A stretch of DNA of 17,584 nucleotides from an uncultured Collinsella sp. GTDB lineage: Bacteria; Actinomycetota; Coriobacteriia; Coriobacteriales; Coriobacteriaceae. Below, piece by piece: positions 9,101 to 13,262 of the stretch; position 1 is the stretch's first letter, and each line of letters begins with the position of its first letter. The position numbers and the translations under genes were made by a program. The stretch spans positions 1-17,584 of the forward strand of contig USDH01000015.1 in the NCBI GenBank assembly GCA_900553415.1, written 5' to 3'. A model generated the notes under the pieces. That model saw nothing but the letters and a program-made list of their open reading frames with translations, had not been told where the DNA came from and did not search any database.

Positions 9101-11038
9101 CGAGCCAATGGTAGTAGTCTCGCTGATGTTCAGGCTCGTAAGCGACTCGCAGCCATAGAACGCCTCTTTTCCGATGGTGCCGATGGTCATACCGGAAAGG
9201 CTGATATCGGTGAGATTAGGGCAGTTATAGAAGGCGTGCAATCCGATTTTGGAAATGGAACCGTTCTCAAAGCGCACCGAGCGCAGATTGGAAGAGTCGG
9301 CGCAGAGCTGTGCGTCGACTTCATCAACCCCGTAATCGACAATCAAATTCGTTACCATTCGACCATCGACAGAGTTCTCGCGCGGGTTGTTTTCATCGAT
9401 TTCTACCGTAAGATTTCCGTTTGCGTCGCACGGATACAGATAGTAATTGGGCATGAGCTTGGCATACTCGTAGGCCGCCTGCTGCAGGTTGCCCTTGCTG
9501 TACGCGACAAGGCGCGTGTAGCCATCGTCATACACCAACTGCATGGGTTCTCCGTCCATCGAGTCATCGAAGACGTCGCCGTCGCAGGGAGTCGCCGTAA
9601 GGTACTCGCCGAGTTCTTCCTTTATGAGGGCTTCGTAGTCGCTATCCATCGTCGAATGAGGATATTGAAACGTGACACTCATGCCCTTGAGCGAAATGGT
9701 GTCACCCTGCTGATAGGCCATCTTGTCGGGATCGCGCGAAATTTTTATCTTTTGGAGTACCTTACCCACGGGGACGGGCAGGCTACCATTGCAGCTCTCC
9801 CAAACCTCTTTAGGGTGGCCGCTTTCGTATTGCGAAACCATCTTGGCAGGGACCATGACAGTCATGTATTGCTTGGGAAACGTGGTGGAATTAATGAGCA
9901 CAACATGGTCGCACCCAAGGTACACGGTTTCGAGCTTAGAGCCATAGAACGCACGGCTCGGCAGTTCCTCGATTTTGGAATAAAGGGGCAGCGTCAGCCC
10001 GCCGCTCATATTGGTCCCGGAGAAGCAGCCTTCGCGGAGCGTCTTGATCGTCGTATTGCTCTCAAGTCCGGTCGTCGCAAGGCGGGAGCAGTTTTTGAAC
10101 GCATTAACGCCGATTGACGTGATGGATGTGTTCCCGCCCAGACCGGTATCGGTCAGAGCGCTGCAGGCATTATAAGCGTTCTCAGGAATCGAACTAAGGC
10201 CAACGACCTTGTCGAGCCCCGTAGACCGCAGCCCGCTCCAGGCAAACGCGGCATCGCCCATCGTGCCGATGGTGGCGGCGTCGTCAATATTTAGGCTCGT
10301 AAGCGATCCGCATCCAGCAAAAGCCTCTGTTCCGATACTTCCAATGGTCATACCGGAAAAGCTGATATCGGCGAGATTGGAGCACCCAGAAAAGGCGTGT
10401 AGTCCAATTGAAGAAATAAAGCTGTTCTCAAAACGCACCGAACGCAGATTGGAGGAATACTCACAAATATATCCAGGGACCCCATCCGCTCCGTAATCAA
10501 CGATCAGATTGGTTACTAATTTACCGTCGACAGAGCTCCCATACGGGTCGTTTCCATCAATCTCTACCGTAACGCTTCCGCTTGCATCGCACGGATACAC
10601 ATAGCCGTTCGGCATAAGCTTGGCATACTCATAGACCGTTGGGTCCTCATACACGAGGGGATTGACCTCGCTGTCATCGGACGAGGACTCTGACGTTGCA
10701 GGCGAGCTCTTTGCAGCATCGGAATCAGTCGCAGCACTTGTGAGGTCCTGCGCCAGGCTCGTCCCGGGGGCGTCGGATGCCGCGTTGGATGAGTCGTCCT
10801 GCGTATTACTCGTTTGGTCGGAAGACGTGGATGAAGCGCTTTCGTCCGAAGGTGATGATTCATCGACCGCGTCGGTATCGGAGCCCGAGTCGGTCTCTTG
10901 GGCCTCGCTCTCGACAGCGACCGCCCCGGCGTCATCGGCATAAGCCGCGCGGGGCGCAAGCGGTATCGAGGTCACGACCATCGCGATCGAAAGATAGACA
11001 ACCAAAAACCTATAGAGGGCAGCAGTGATCCTGTTCAT
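1..11038 (-). CDS. giant multi-domain secreted surface protein (LRR_5, InlB B-repeat-like, Ig-like and MBG-like modules), 3' end outside window
   Basis: One frame stays open from ATG at 11036-11038 to the left edge, giving at least 3679 codons plus one base. I read it codon by codon and saw no stop. Parts in order: signal peptide (1-34), Ser/Asp-rich linker (about 36-130), two LRR-Ig modules (135-521, 522-907), InlB B-repeat-like units (about 908-2573) with a hydrophobic segment near 1187-1214, two Ig/Put_Ig/MBG-type modules (2574-3193, 3194-3638), and a Pro-Asp stalk (from 3639). A GGGAAGG ribosome binding site sits 5 nt before the ATG. These families are typical of adhesins and large surface proteins of gut bacteria, so a role in binding host, mucus or other cells is inferred. 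No catalytic domain was recognised. A cell-wall anchor (LPXTG or membrane helix) would lie beyond base 1 and cannot be seen. The upstream selenium cluster shows no functional link. Confidence 0.93.
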   Translation of the reverse strand, partial: MNRITAALYRFLVVYLSIAMVVTSIPLAPRAAYADDAGAVAVESEAQETDSGSDTDAVDESSPSDESASSTSSDQTSNTQDDSSNAASDAPGTSLAQDLTSAATDSDAAKSSPATSESSSDDSEVNPLVYEDPTVYEYAKLMPNGYVYPCDASGSVTVEIDGNDPYGSSVDGKLVTNLIVDYGADGVPGYICEYSSNLRSVRFENSFISSIGLHAFSGCSNLADISFSGMTIGSIGTEAFAGCGSLTSLNIDDAATIGTMGDAAFAWSGLRSTGLDKVVGLSSIPENAYNACSALTDTGLGGNTSITSIGVNAFKNCSRLATTGLESNTTIKTLREGCFSGTNMSGGLTLPLYSKIEELPSRAFYGSKLETVYLGCDHVVLINSTTFPKQYMTVMVPAKMVSQYESGHPKEVWESCNGSLPVPVGKVLQKIKISRDPDKMAYQQGDTISLKGMSVTFQYPHSTMDSDYEALIKEELGEYLTATPCDGDVFDDSMDGEPMQLVYDDGYTRLVAYSKGNLQQAAYEYAKLMPNYYLYPCDANGNLTVEIDENNPRENSVDGRMVTNLIVDYGVDEVDAQLCADSSNLRSVRFENGSISKIGLHAFYNCPNLTDISLSGMTIGTIGKEAFYGCESLTSLNISETTTIGSMGYAAFAGSGLVSTGLDKVVGLTSIPDRAYEGCKALTDTGLDKNASITSIGVCAFRFCSNLATTGLESNTTVETLGHTCFYGTDLSGGLTLPYNSKIEELPEKAFGSTNLETVFFGCNHAVLISTDTFPKYNMTVMVPAKMIPKYANGHPKAVWERCNGCLPVPVGKVLENVEISCDPNNMTYETGETISLEGMSVELDYPHTVSIWDYEALIQEELGEYLTATPCDGDVFDESMDGQPVKLVYDDGYSHFESQTKGTLQLKKPEPTSFQISYAQTIDKGEHKLMDGVELPDVSGATTIDAGAEVTLDAGALGMLNDNITFKGWYDTESGKYISKEPVYTFTPDKHLSLEARFKLKDYAVHANDAQATDSSQDFAHLSVTAQNCYRNAGETVELSAATDNALFLGWYLGEGDDAYAASDQLDFTYTVDKADAIVSEDKTDARIEITPRYCAPQANVVLSVDGVDENGQPLGQFLSTGLYGIGSRVTVVAVPMPGYVFDYATDALGNVVFTGVDGPSYTFVLEGDVQYTAHFREATDPDESLAALKAALIAAITAAAVLATMYGLGEIVDPIAADAVIEIGMADNIEDVAAVGTKVLKEIKDIIDDHKKPKPHGDHKIEIIATAQPEVGGVVTGGGIHYEGTVATLEAVANPGYRFVCWKENGVEVSTSPLKTMTITDLTPEVVKMTAVFEKKVEITAVAEADGIQADFSTGCTASPVKQSITRGDQAMVTASEGPDYAFVGWFEDGIEVSPERTYIFKAEVDRHLVARFRKADKTILVNTDPFDSAEVLCDGVPVVDGKVRAKDGDILTFTMRPKVRPDNPEKTYRFVEWRETDAQGITIANKQEVCEYRVNGNARIEAVMDGRDAHTVRAEADPLEGGTVTLKRGETAGMVLEVPEGERVTAEATPSEGYIFDGWYLSNGGSDVTSTLVSSERSYTFEPITDCVIQAKFTRACKVDVVVEPAAAMAGKYMVHGEGYCMKGEPATLSIELTAEASKQFTFKGWYDAKTDLLLGTDPSYLEFYPEDVECTVRAVFEENTYTVTAKAKKTFVERGTVEIEGHPGASSVTCGYGDTVMLKAKANDGYRFDHWKDGSGKEYDTAELVVKVTKSDTYTAIFTDSKPEVIVIADSWLGGTVTCNGTVVKPTTDTFKLGETLHLTAKAHPGFLFRGWYVNGRLKSLKHETSLVAKARGKTGHCVITAGFVPIDTVCVPLADPAEGGTVKASRVLADRGAEVALKATPNPGYVFTGWYTADGTFESADAEFTCHQERSHVHIARFMAKSYEVDATTVVDSGTGSLVESGVAGWVEGTGTVEAGHAATLTAHALSGYAFEYWADASGAVVSRDSTYHVVPTSDTTLQAVFSAKQYTVDVSCEENMGTVEGAGAYAAGQVATVRAVAAEDTAFVGWFRNGTCVSSKKTYRFTVREDTSLYAVFASGSYVVHTVASPAEGGAVSGFGGYEAGDRATLRATANTGYSFAGWTDDKGESVSENADYTVKVTGDATYTAIFTPKSYQVVLSASDDSVCTLSGEGSYQFGDTVELNATPTGTKRFVGWYVLDAEGNKSLLSCDAHCWVKLDKDMVEGLEDDTLELQAVFADPYEVTVTGEVVVKDKTSNRGCRVTGSGSFAVGDQVELTAVAGMGYRFVGWSTDKEGTSIVETATTLDVTVTQDITYYAQFESDGQVTITVNGSSIFRGTALLVDGIPAGSRSYDRGDMFMAIAIPWKKHHFSHWVDDAGVTVSYSAFYIGTAKENRQLTAVFYETGCDVQVATYPKDAGFSMVALGTGGSYHSAAIMFTVPHKGWKFKYWVDENGMPVGATPVINRVVFGNRTFTAVYERASMTVTAVDSRQGGHVEGSSEDESLGYAVTNEVENGESTTLTAVPDAGYVFDGWYARNDDGSLGDEPLSTDATWTFVPEDNMTVEARFAEAPKYKVTARAVNGSVDPESALVATDGKVTLSATPDEGCYLTHVTVAEEAGEDGSAGNAYDLDISDYKGGAYEVTLSGVSAPQQVTFEFAKAAAPEVLAQPQGANAYEGDPVELSVAAEAGRNVRVHAAVSSGSAADVKLSYQWYRVSDDGGKALALKNETGETLSIAQLDSDGEGEYFCRITQNYLATVTKTDTEHAKVSVMPREALVFNGRVLPVATAHDEYRAEIAGATGGKAPYAYNLDDVEVPEGMQLTLADDGSGALVLSGVPAATGVRSFKIRCTDDLGNKCDAHFALLVKAKEAPLTFEGQTFTYNATAQAPELSGVPEGCEDDVKLTYVGTGDTHYSSDQAPVDAGTYRAVVTLDAKGYVGNASCDFTIEKAPVDISIETSDVTFDGARHGAAVAVAGLDASGYSVAYCGIDGTSYGPTALEPCDSGNYRVTVKVTDPNYQGKESAEFSITKASQVITGTTSYSGVYGGDPIVFNNVAQTPVTFELVDSDGDASPVSIKGRCATVKAAGTARVVAHAKASRNYLAAEDVELTVSVAPAQLLVKVDDAERFEGQENPEFTSSLVSRCDTSDVKVTYFCSANKKSPAGEYQIDAAVADPNFDVAVDPGTLTVKKKPEHYKVTAKVVNGSVDNDLVSVVEGGDATLSATPDEGCYLERVTVAQAGSDATVDLDISDYKGGAYEVTLSDVTASQEVAFEFAKADAPRVVAQPQDVSVHEGDAVALSVAAEAGKNVTDHAVSSTGCAAEVELSYQWFRMVNGKAVALEGETGETLSLADLDDEQAGEYFCRITQRYLGTEKQADSDCASVSIVPWDTLVFNGDLLPAASAHSTYLAMIAGAAGGKAPYEYAWDETKLPDGLKLSRTSGGLTLSGVPSKTGVSAFDITCTDARGEAMTARFALVVQSKRVKLTFTDGDFTFNGALQAPEVSGAPKVCKGDLKVWYYGRGSTQYSSTDAPTDAGTYRAVATLRSHGYIGAAACQFEIAPAKLKVKVDDAERFEGETNPAFTSSLESAVDTSGVKVEYSCDADESSPAGKYQIGATVTDPNFDVEVVPGTLTVKKKQEPVDPDPDNPDPGQPDPNPDPDNPEPDNPDPDKPDPDKPD
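125..1459 (-). repeat. C-terminal Ig/Put_Ig/MBG-type module, copy B2 (residues 3194-3638)
   Basis: This is a second copy of module B1 with the same landmarks in the same order: KVTAKVVNGSV, DISDYKGGAYEVTLS, YQWFR ... GEYFCRIT, GGKAPYEY, FNGALQAPEVSG, VKVDDAERFEGETNPAF and VKKK. It is about 175 residues shorter because the two extra MBG-like or Ig-like domains between the YDG-like and MBG_2-like parts are absent. It leads straight into the Pro-Asp stalk. Confidence 0.82.
1460..3319 (-). repeat. C-terminal Ig/Put_Ig/MBG-type module, copy B1 (residues 2574-3193)
   Basis: The order of parts is: a divergent InlB-like domain (KVTARAVNGSV ... SATPDEGCYL); an Ig-like domain with the YQWYR ... GEYFCRIT signature; a Put_Ig-like domain (GGKAPYAY ... 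SGVPAATGV); an MBG/YDG-like domain (FTYNATAQAPELSGVP); two further MBG-like or Ig-like domains (about 2190-1695) that the second copy lacks; and an MBG_2-like domain (VKVDDAERFEGQENPEF ... DPNFDV). It ends in a KKK-rich joint. Confidence 0.82.
3320..8317 (-). repeat. array of about 19 InlB B-repeat-like units (residues ~908-2573)
   Basis: Each unit is about 80-90 residues with a strand-rich start, a G-[TDS]-x-[VA]-x-[LV] strand and a Phe-x-x-Trp core, such as FKGWYDTE, FVGWFEDG, FDGWYLSN, FRGWYVNG, FVGWSTDK and FSHWVDDA. A closing strand ends in A-x-F. I count 18 such F-x-x-W cores plus one degenerate unit (PGYVFDYATD). This matches the Listeria/Bacteroides InlB B-repeat families (Flg_new and the divergent InlB B-repeat). 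Units are strongly diverged from one another, unlike the terminal duplications. They most likely form an extended stalk. Confidence 0.85.
7397..7480 (-). other. internal hydrophobic alanine-rich helix in the surface protein (residues ~1187-1214)
   Basis: Between InlB-like units lies LAALKAALIAAITAAAVLAT followed by MYGLGEIV. It is flanked by Asp/Glu upstream and by a charged stretch with Lys-Lys-Pro-Lys-Pro-His downstream. It is long and apolar enough to look like a membrane helix, apart from one Lys. In a protein with an N-terminal signal peptide this could be a membrane-passing segment, a buried helical hairpin, or a linker between two halves of the stalk. No family was recognised. Confidence 0.6.
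8318..9475 (-). repeat. LRR_5 + Ig-like module, copy 2 (residues 522-907)
   Basis: This is a direct tandem duplicate of copy 1 with the same order of parts. It has an opening YEYAKLMPNYYLYPC, seven leucine-rich units (IGLHAFYNCPNL, IGKEAFYGCESL and so on), the same VMVPAKM segment, and the Ig-like stretch around NMTYETGETISLEGMSV. By eye roughly three quarters of residues match copy 1, and long DNA stretches are nearly identical. This points to duplication of a 1.16-kb unit followed by divergence. Confidence 0.88.
9476..10636 (-). repeat. LRR_5 + Ig-like module, copy 1 (residues 135-521)
   Basis: The copy opens with YEYAKLMPNGYVYPC and holds about seven BspA-type leucine-rich units of the form I-G-x-x-A-F-x-x-C-x-x-L, for example IGLHAFSGCSNL and IGTEAFAGCGSL. 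A stretch resembling bacterial Ig-like group 3 follows (around KMAYQQGDTISLKGMSVTF). The module ends with a Tyr-Asp-Asp-Gly-Tyr segment. It is repeated immediately as copy 2 with a 387-residue (1161 nt) offset. Confidence 0.88.
10937..11038 (-). other. Sec signal peptide of the giant surface protein
   Basis: Residues 1-34 have a short charged start (MNR), Arg10, then a hydrophobic core (FLVVYLSIAMVV) and a small-residue end, Ala-Tyr-Ala before Asp-Asp. This fits signal peptidase I cleavage after Ala34. The following ~95 residues are rich in Ser, Asp, Glu and Ala, a typical disordered spacer of exported proteins. Confidence 0.85.
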
Positions 11039-11042
11039 AGGA

Positions 11043-11127
11043 ACCTTCCCGCAATTCGCAAAGATACAGAGTCCCAGAGTGGGCCATCATTTCACATTAC
11101 CCTGTATAAGCGACAATGCGGGAAGGT
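11043..11127 (-). promoter_or_regulatory. leader inverted repeat pairing with the giant gene's ribosome binding site
   Basis: In the RNA, ACCTTCCCGCA (11127-11117) is perfectly complementary over 11 nt to TGCGGGAAGGT (11053-11043). The second arm contains the GGGAAGG Shine-Dalgarno (11050-11044), 5 nt before the ATG. The 63-nt loop holds a small nested hairpin (CCCA-CTC-TGGG, 11083-11073). If transcription starts upstream of 11127 or reads through from the selenium cluster, this fold would hide the ribosome binding site. No convincing promoter was found in the 126-nt gap 11039-11164. Confidence 0.6.
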
Positions 11128-11164
11128 AGCGCAAACGGTTTATCTAAGGGCGCAGAAGGTTGGT

Positions 11165-12307
11165 CTAATCGCTGCTTAAATCGCGCAAAGCGTCAATCGC
11201 GGTGTCGACTTCCTCGTCCGTGTTGAAATACCCAAACGAGAAGCGAACGACACCCTGGCGTTCGGTCCCGAGCGCGCGGTGCATGAGCGGAGCGCAATGG
11301 GCGCCGGGGCGCGTCGCAATCCCCCACCCCTGCATGAGCGCGTCCGAGATCTCGGCAGAGTCGATATCACCCACGTTGAGTGAGACGATCGCCGAGCGCG
11401 ACGGCTGGTCAAAGGCGCCGTAGAGCTTGATCTCCGGGATTTCGCGCACGCCAGCGAGAAAGCGATCCGCCAGTGCTCGCTCATGCGCCGCAATCGCCTC
11501 GACCCCGCCTTGCGCCTCGATAAAGTCGAGACCTGCGGAAAGTCCCGCGATGCCGTGGCCGTTGAGCGTGCCCGCCTCAAGGCGCGTGGGCCACCCAAGC
11601 GGCTGCAGCGCATCGAAGCTGTGCACGCCCGTGCCGCCCATGGCCCACGGAGCCACGTCAATGCCCTCCGCCACGGCCAGGCCGCCGGTCCCCTGCGGAC
11701 CCATGAGCCCCTTGTGGCCGGTAAAACACACCACATCGAGCCCCATGGCCTGCATATCGATATGCGCCGTGCCGGCAGACTGCGAGGCGTCGACGATCAC
11801 CAGCGCGCCGGCCGCATGCGCGATGGCAGCCACACGCGAAACGTCGACCGCGTTGCCGGTCACATTGGAGGCGTGCGTCACCACCACAGCACGCGTGCCC
11901 GGCGTGACCAACCGACCGAGATCGTCGTAGTCGAGCACGCCGTTCGCGTCGCAGCCCGCATGCTCAACGGTCACGCCCTGCTCTGCCGCCAGGCGGTTGA
12001 GCGGACGTAGCACGGAGTTGTGCTCAAGCACCGTCGTGACCACGCGGTCGCCGGGGCGCACCACGCCATTGATTGCGGTGTTAAGCGCCGCGGTGGAGTT
12101 GGGCGTAAAGCACACATGGTCCGCCCTCGGGCAACCTAAAAGGCGCGCGAGCTTGGCACGGCAACCGTGAATCGTACGAGCGGCATCGAGGGCGCCCGAC
12201 GTGGCGCCGCGCCCGGCATTGCCGAGCGAGCACATCGCCTGCACCACGGCATCGATGACCGTCTGCGGCTTGTGCATGGTCGTCGCCGCGTTATCCAGGT
12301 AGATCAT
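11165..12307 (-). CDS. cysteine desulfurase family protein (class V aminotransferase, selenium-cluster type)
   Basis: This is a 380-residue PLP enzyme of the NifS/SufS/CsdA superfamily, expected to strip S (or Se) from cysteine (or selenocysteine) and pass it on. It opens with MIYLDNAATT. Visible landmarks are Glu95-His96-Asn97-Ser98, Asp173 with Gln176 (cofactor pocket), the PLP Lys199 in TGHKG, and the persulfide Cys338 in RPGAHCAP. ATG at 12307 is preferred because GGGAGG lies 7 nt upstream (12320-12315) and the ATG overlaps the upstream gene's stop as ATGA, which implies translational coupling. An ATG at 12322 lies upstream of that site and would bury it. Lying with DUF3343, YedF and SelD genes, it is inferred to feed selenium to SelD rather than to serve general Fe-S assembly. 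It is the last gene of the cluster. Confidence 0.92.
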   Translation of the reverse strand: MIYLDNAATTMHKPQTVIDAVVQAMCSLGNAGRGATSGALDAARTIHGCRAKLARLLGCPRADHVCFTPNSTAALNTAINGVVRPGDRVVTTVLEHNSVLRPLNRLAAEQGVTVEHAGCDANGVLDYDDLGRLVTPGTRAVVVTHASNVTGNAVDVSRVAAIAHAAGALVIVDASQSAGTAHIDMQAMGLDVVCFTGHKGLMGPQGTGGLAVAEGIDVAPWAMGGTGVHSFDALQPLGWPTRLEAGTLNGHGIAGLSAGLDFIEAQGGVEAIAAHERALADRFLAGVREIPEIKLYGAFDQPSRSAIVSLNVGDIDSAEISDALMQGWGIATRPGAHCAPLMHRALGTERQGVVRFSFGYFNTDEEVDTAIDALRDLSSD

Positions 12308-12555
12308 CGCACGACCTCCCACATATCAATCACGGTATAGCCCTCGGTGGGAACGCCCGCCGCGGCAAGCTCGCTGCGCAGCAGCTCCTCATCGGCAGGC
12401 AACGCTTTCCACGCCAGACCACAGCCGGCAGCGACCTCCCCGGGCACGGGAATCGTTCGCCCGGGAAGGCCGCGCTCGATGCACAGGGACTCGCAGCCCA
12501 TGGCGGCCGCCGTGGTGGGAAACGTGATGACAAGCGCCGGGCGCTTCTCCCTCAT
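12304..12555 (-). CDS. DUF3343 domain protein, putative Se/S carrier
   Basis: This is a small cytosolic protein of 83 residues. It matches the DUF3343 pattern: a strand ending in ITFPTT near residues 10-15, an Ala/Glu helix, then IPVPGEV (35-41) followed by the conserved Cys-Gly-Leu (Cys45). Family members are usually 75-95 residues, are found beside cysteine desulfurase and YedF genes, and have been proposed as carriers of reduced selenium or sulfur, with the Cys as carrier. That role is a genomic-context inference, not shown here. ATG 12555 with GGAG 5 nt upstream is preferred over a TTG at 12570 that lacks a binding site. It starts 19 nt after yedF and ends in an ATGA overlap with the desulfurase gene. 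Confidence 0.85.
   Translation of the reverse strand: MREKRPALVITFPTTAAAMGCESLCIERGLPGRTIPVPGEVAAGCGLAWKALPADEELLRSELAAAGVPTEGYTVIDMWEVVR
12315..12320 (-). promoter_or_regulatory. ribosome binding site that decides the desulfurase start
   Basis: GGGAGG stands 7 nt before ATG 12307. It lies inside the 3' end of the DUF3343 gene, supporting the ATGA-coupled start over the upstream in-frame ATG at 12322. Confidence 0.75.
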
Positions 12556-12574
12556 GGCAACTCCAACCAATACG

Positions 12575-13201
12575 CTACGGGCGCACGACGCGCACGGCCT
12601 GCTCCATCTTCTCCACGATCACGTACATGTTGGTGACCTCGCCCACCGCAAGCTGGTCTTTAATGCCATAGTGGTCGAGGCAGGTGCCACAGGTGAGGAT
12701 TTCGACGCCCTGCTCAGCCAGCCCCTTCAGGTCGTCGAGCACCGGAGAGCCCTCGACGGTGAGCTTGGCACCGCCGTTGTAGAACAGCATAGTCGCGGGC
12801 AGCTCCTCCTGCTGCGTCACGGCAAAGATGAAGGCCTTCATGAGCTTGTGGCCCAGCTCGTCGTCGCCGCGGCCCATGCAGTCGGTGTAGACGGAAATGA
12901 CGAGCTTGCCCTTGCCGGCGCTGGCATCACAGAAGGCAGCGCCATCCTGCTCGGGATCGGCCACGGCAACGGCGCCAGAGGTCGCCACGGTCACGTGCCA
13001 CTCGGCGTCAGAAACCTTCTCGACCGAGGCCGTGCAGCCCTTCTCCTGCGCCATCTTGGAGATGTTCTTGACGGCGGTCTCGTTATCGACCGAGGTCACG
13101 ACGGCGCCCTCGCCATCGAGCTGCTTCAGGGCTTTGAGCGTCTTGACGACGGGCAGCGGGCAGGCATCGCCCATGGCGTTGACTTCAATCTTGGTAGACA
13201 T
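12575..13201 (-). CDS. yedF: sulfurtransferase-like selenium metabolism protein YedF
   Basis: The protein has 208 residues and two parts. Residues 1-72 form a TusA/SirA-like domain with the active-site Cys14 in DACPLP, the sulfur- or selenium-accepting residue of the family. Residues about 93-208 form a DsrE-like domain with YTDCMGRG, an ATMLFYNGGAKL strand and a CGTCL motif (Cys171, Cys174). This two-domain layout is the form of YedF found in selenium-using bacteria, where it co-occurs with SelD. It is thought to shuttle Se as a perselenide, which remains unproven. ATG 13201 is chosen for its AAAGGA binding site 7 nt upstream. The frame is open further upstream into selD, but that stretch does not resemble the family. 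It begins 61 nt after selD. Confidence 0.92.
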   Translation of the reverse strand: MSTKIEVNAMGDACPLPVVKTLKALKQLDGEGAVVTSVDNETAVKNISKMAQEKGCTASVEKVSDAEWHVTVATSGAVAVADPEQDGAAFCDASAGKGKLVISVYTDCMGRGDDELGHKLMKAFIFAVTQQEELPATMLFYNGGAKLTVEGSPVLDDLKGLAEQGVEILTCGTCLDHYGIKDQLAVGEVTNMYVIVEKMEQAVRVVRP

Positions 13202-13221
13202 AGCAAATTCCTTTCGAAAGA

Positions 13222-13239
13222 ACCGTTCTAGAGAACGGT
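13222..13239 (-). promoter_or_regulatory. intergenic stem-loop between selD and yedF
   Basis: ACCGTTC and GAACGGT form a perfect 7-bp stem around a TCTA loop. TTCTTTCG and then the yedF ribosome binding site follow. There is no run of T, so it looks more like an RNA processing or stability element, or a weak pause site, than an intrinsic terminator. An adjoining palindrome, ctttcgaaag (13211-13220), overlaps the binding site. Confidence 0.5.
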
Positions 13240-13262
13240 AAACAGTTACATAAACGTGCGGG

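Noticed and set aside
8654..10117. 487-residue plus-strand reading frame, internally repetitive
   Set aside because: Its repetition simply mirrors the LRR module duplication on the minus strand. No family likeness of its own was seen.
11073..11083. CCCA-CTC-TGGG hairpin as a terminator for the selenium cluster
   Set aside because: The stem is only 4 bp and no T run follows on the minus strand.
11141..11169. Possible promoter for the giant gene (TAGATA with ATTAGA 17 nt upstream)
   Set aside because: Both boxes match the consensus at only about three of six bases. Not distinguishable from chance.
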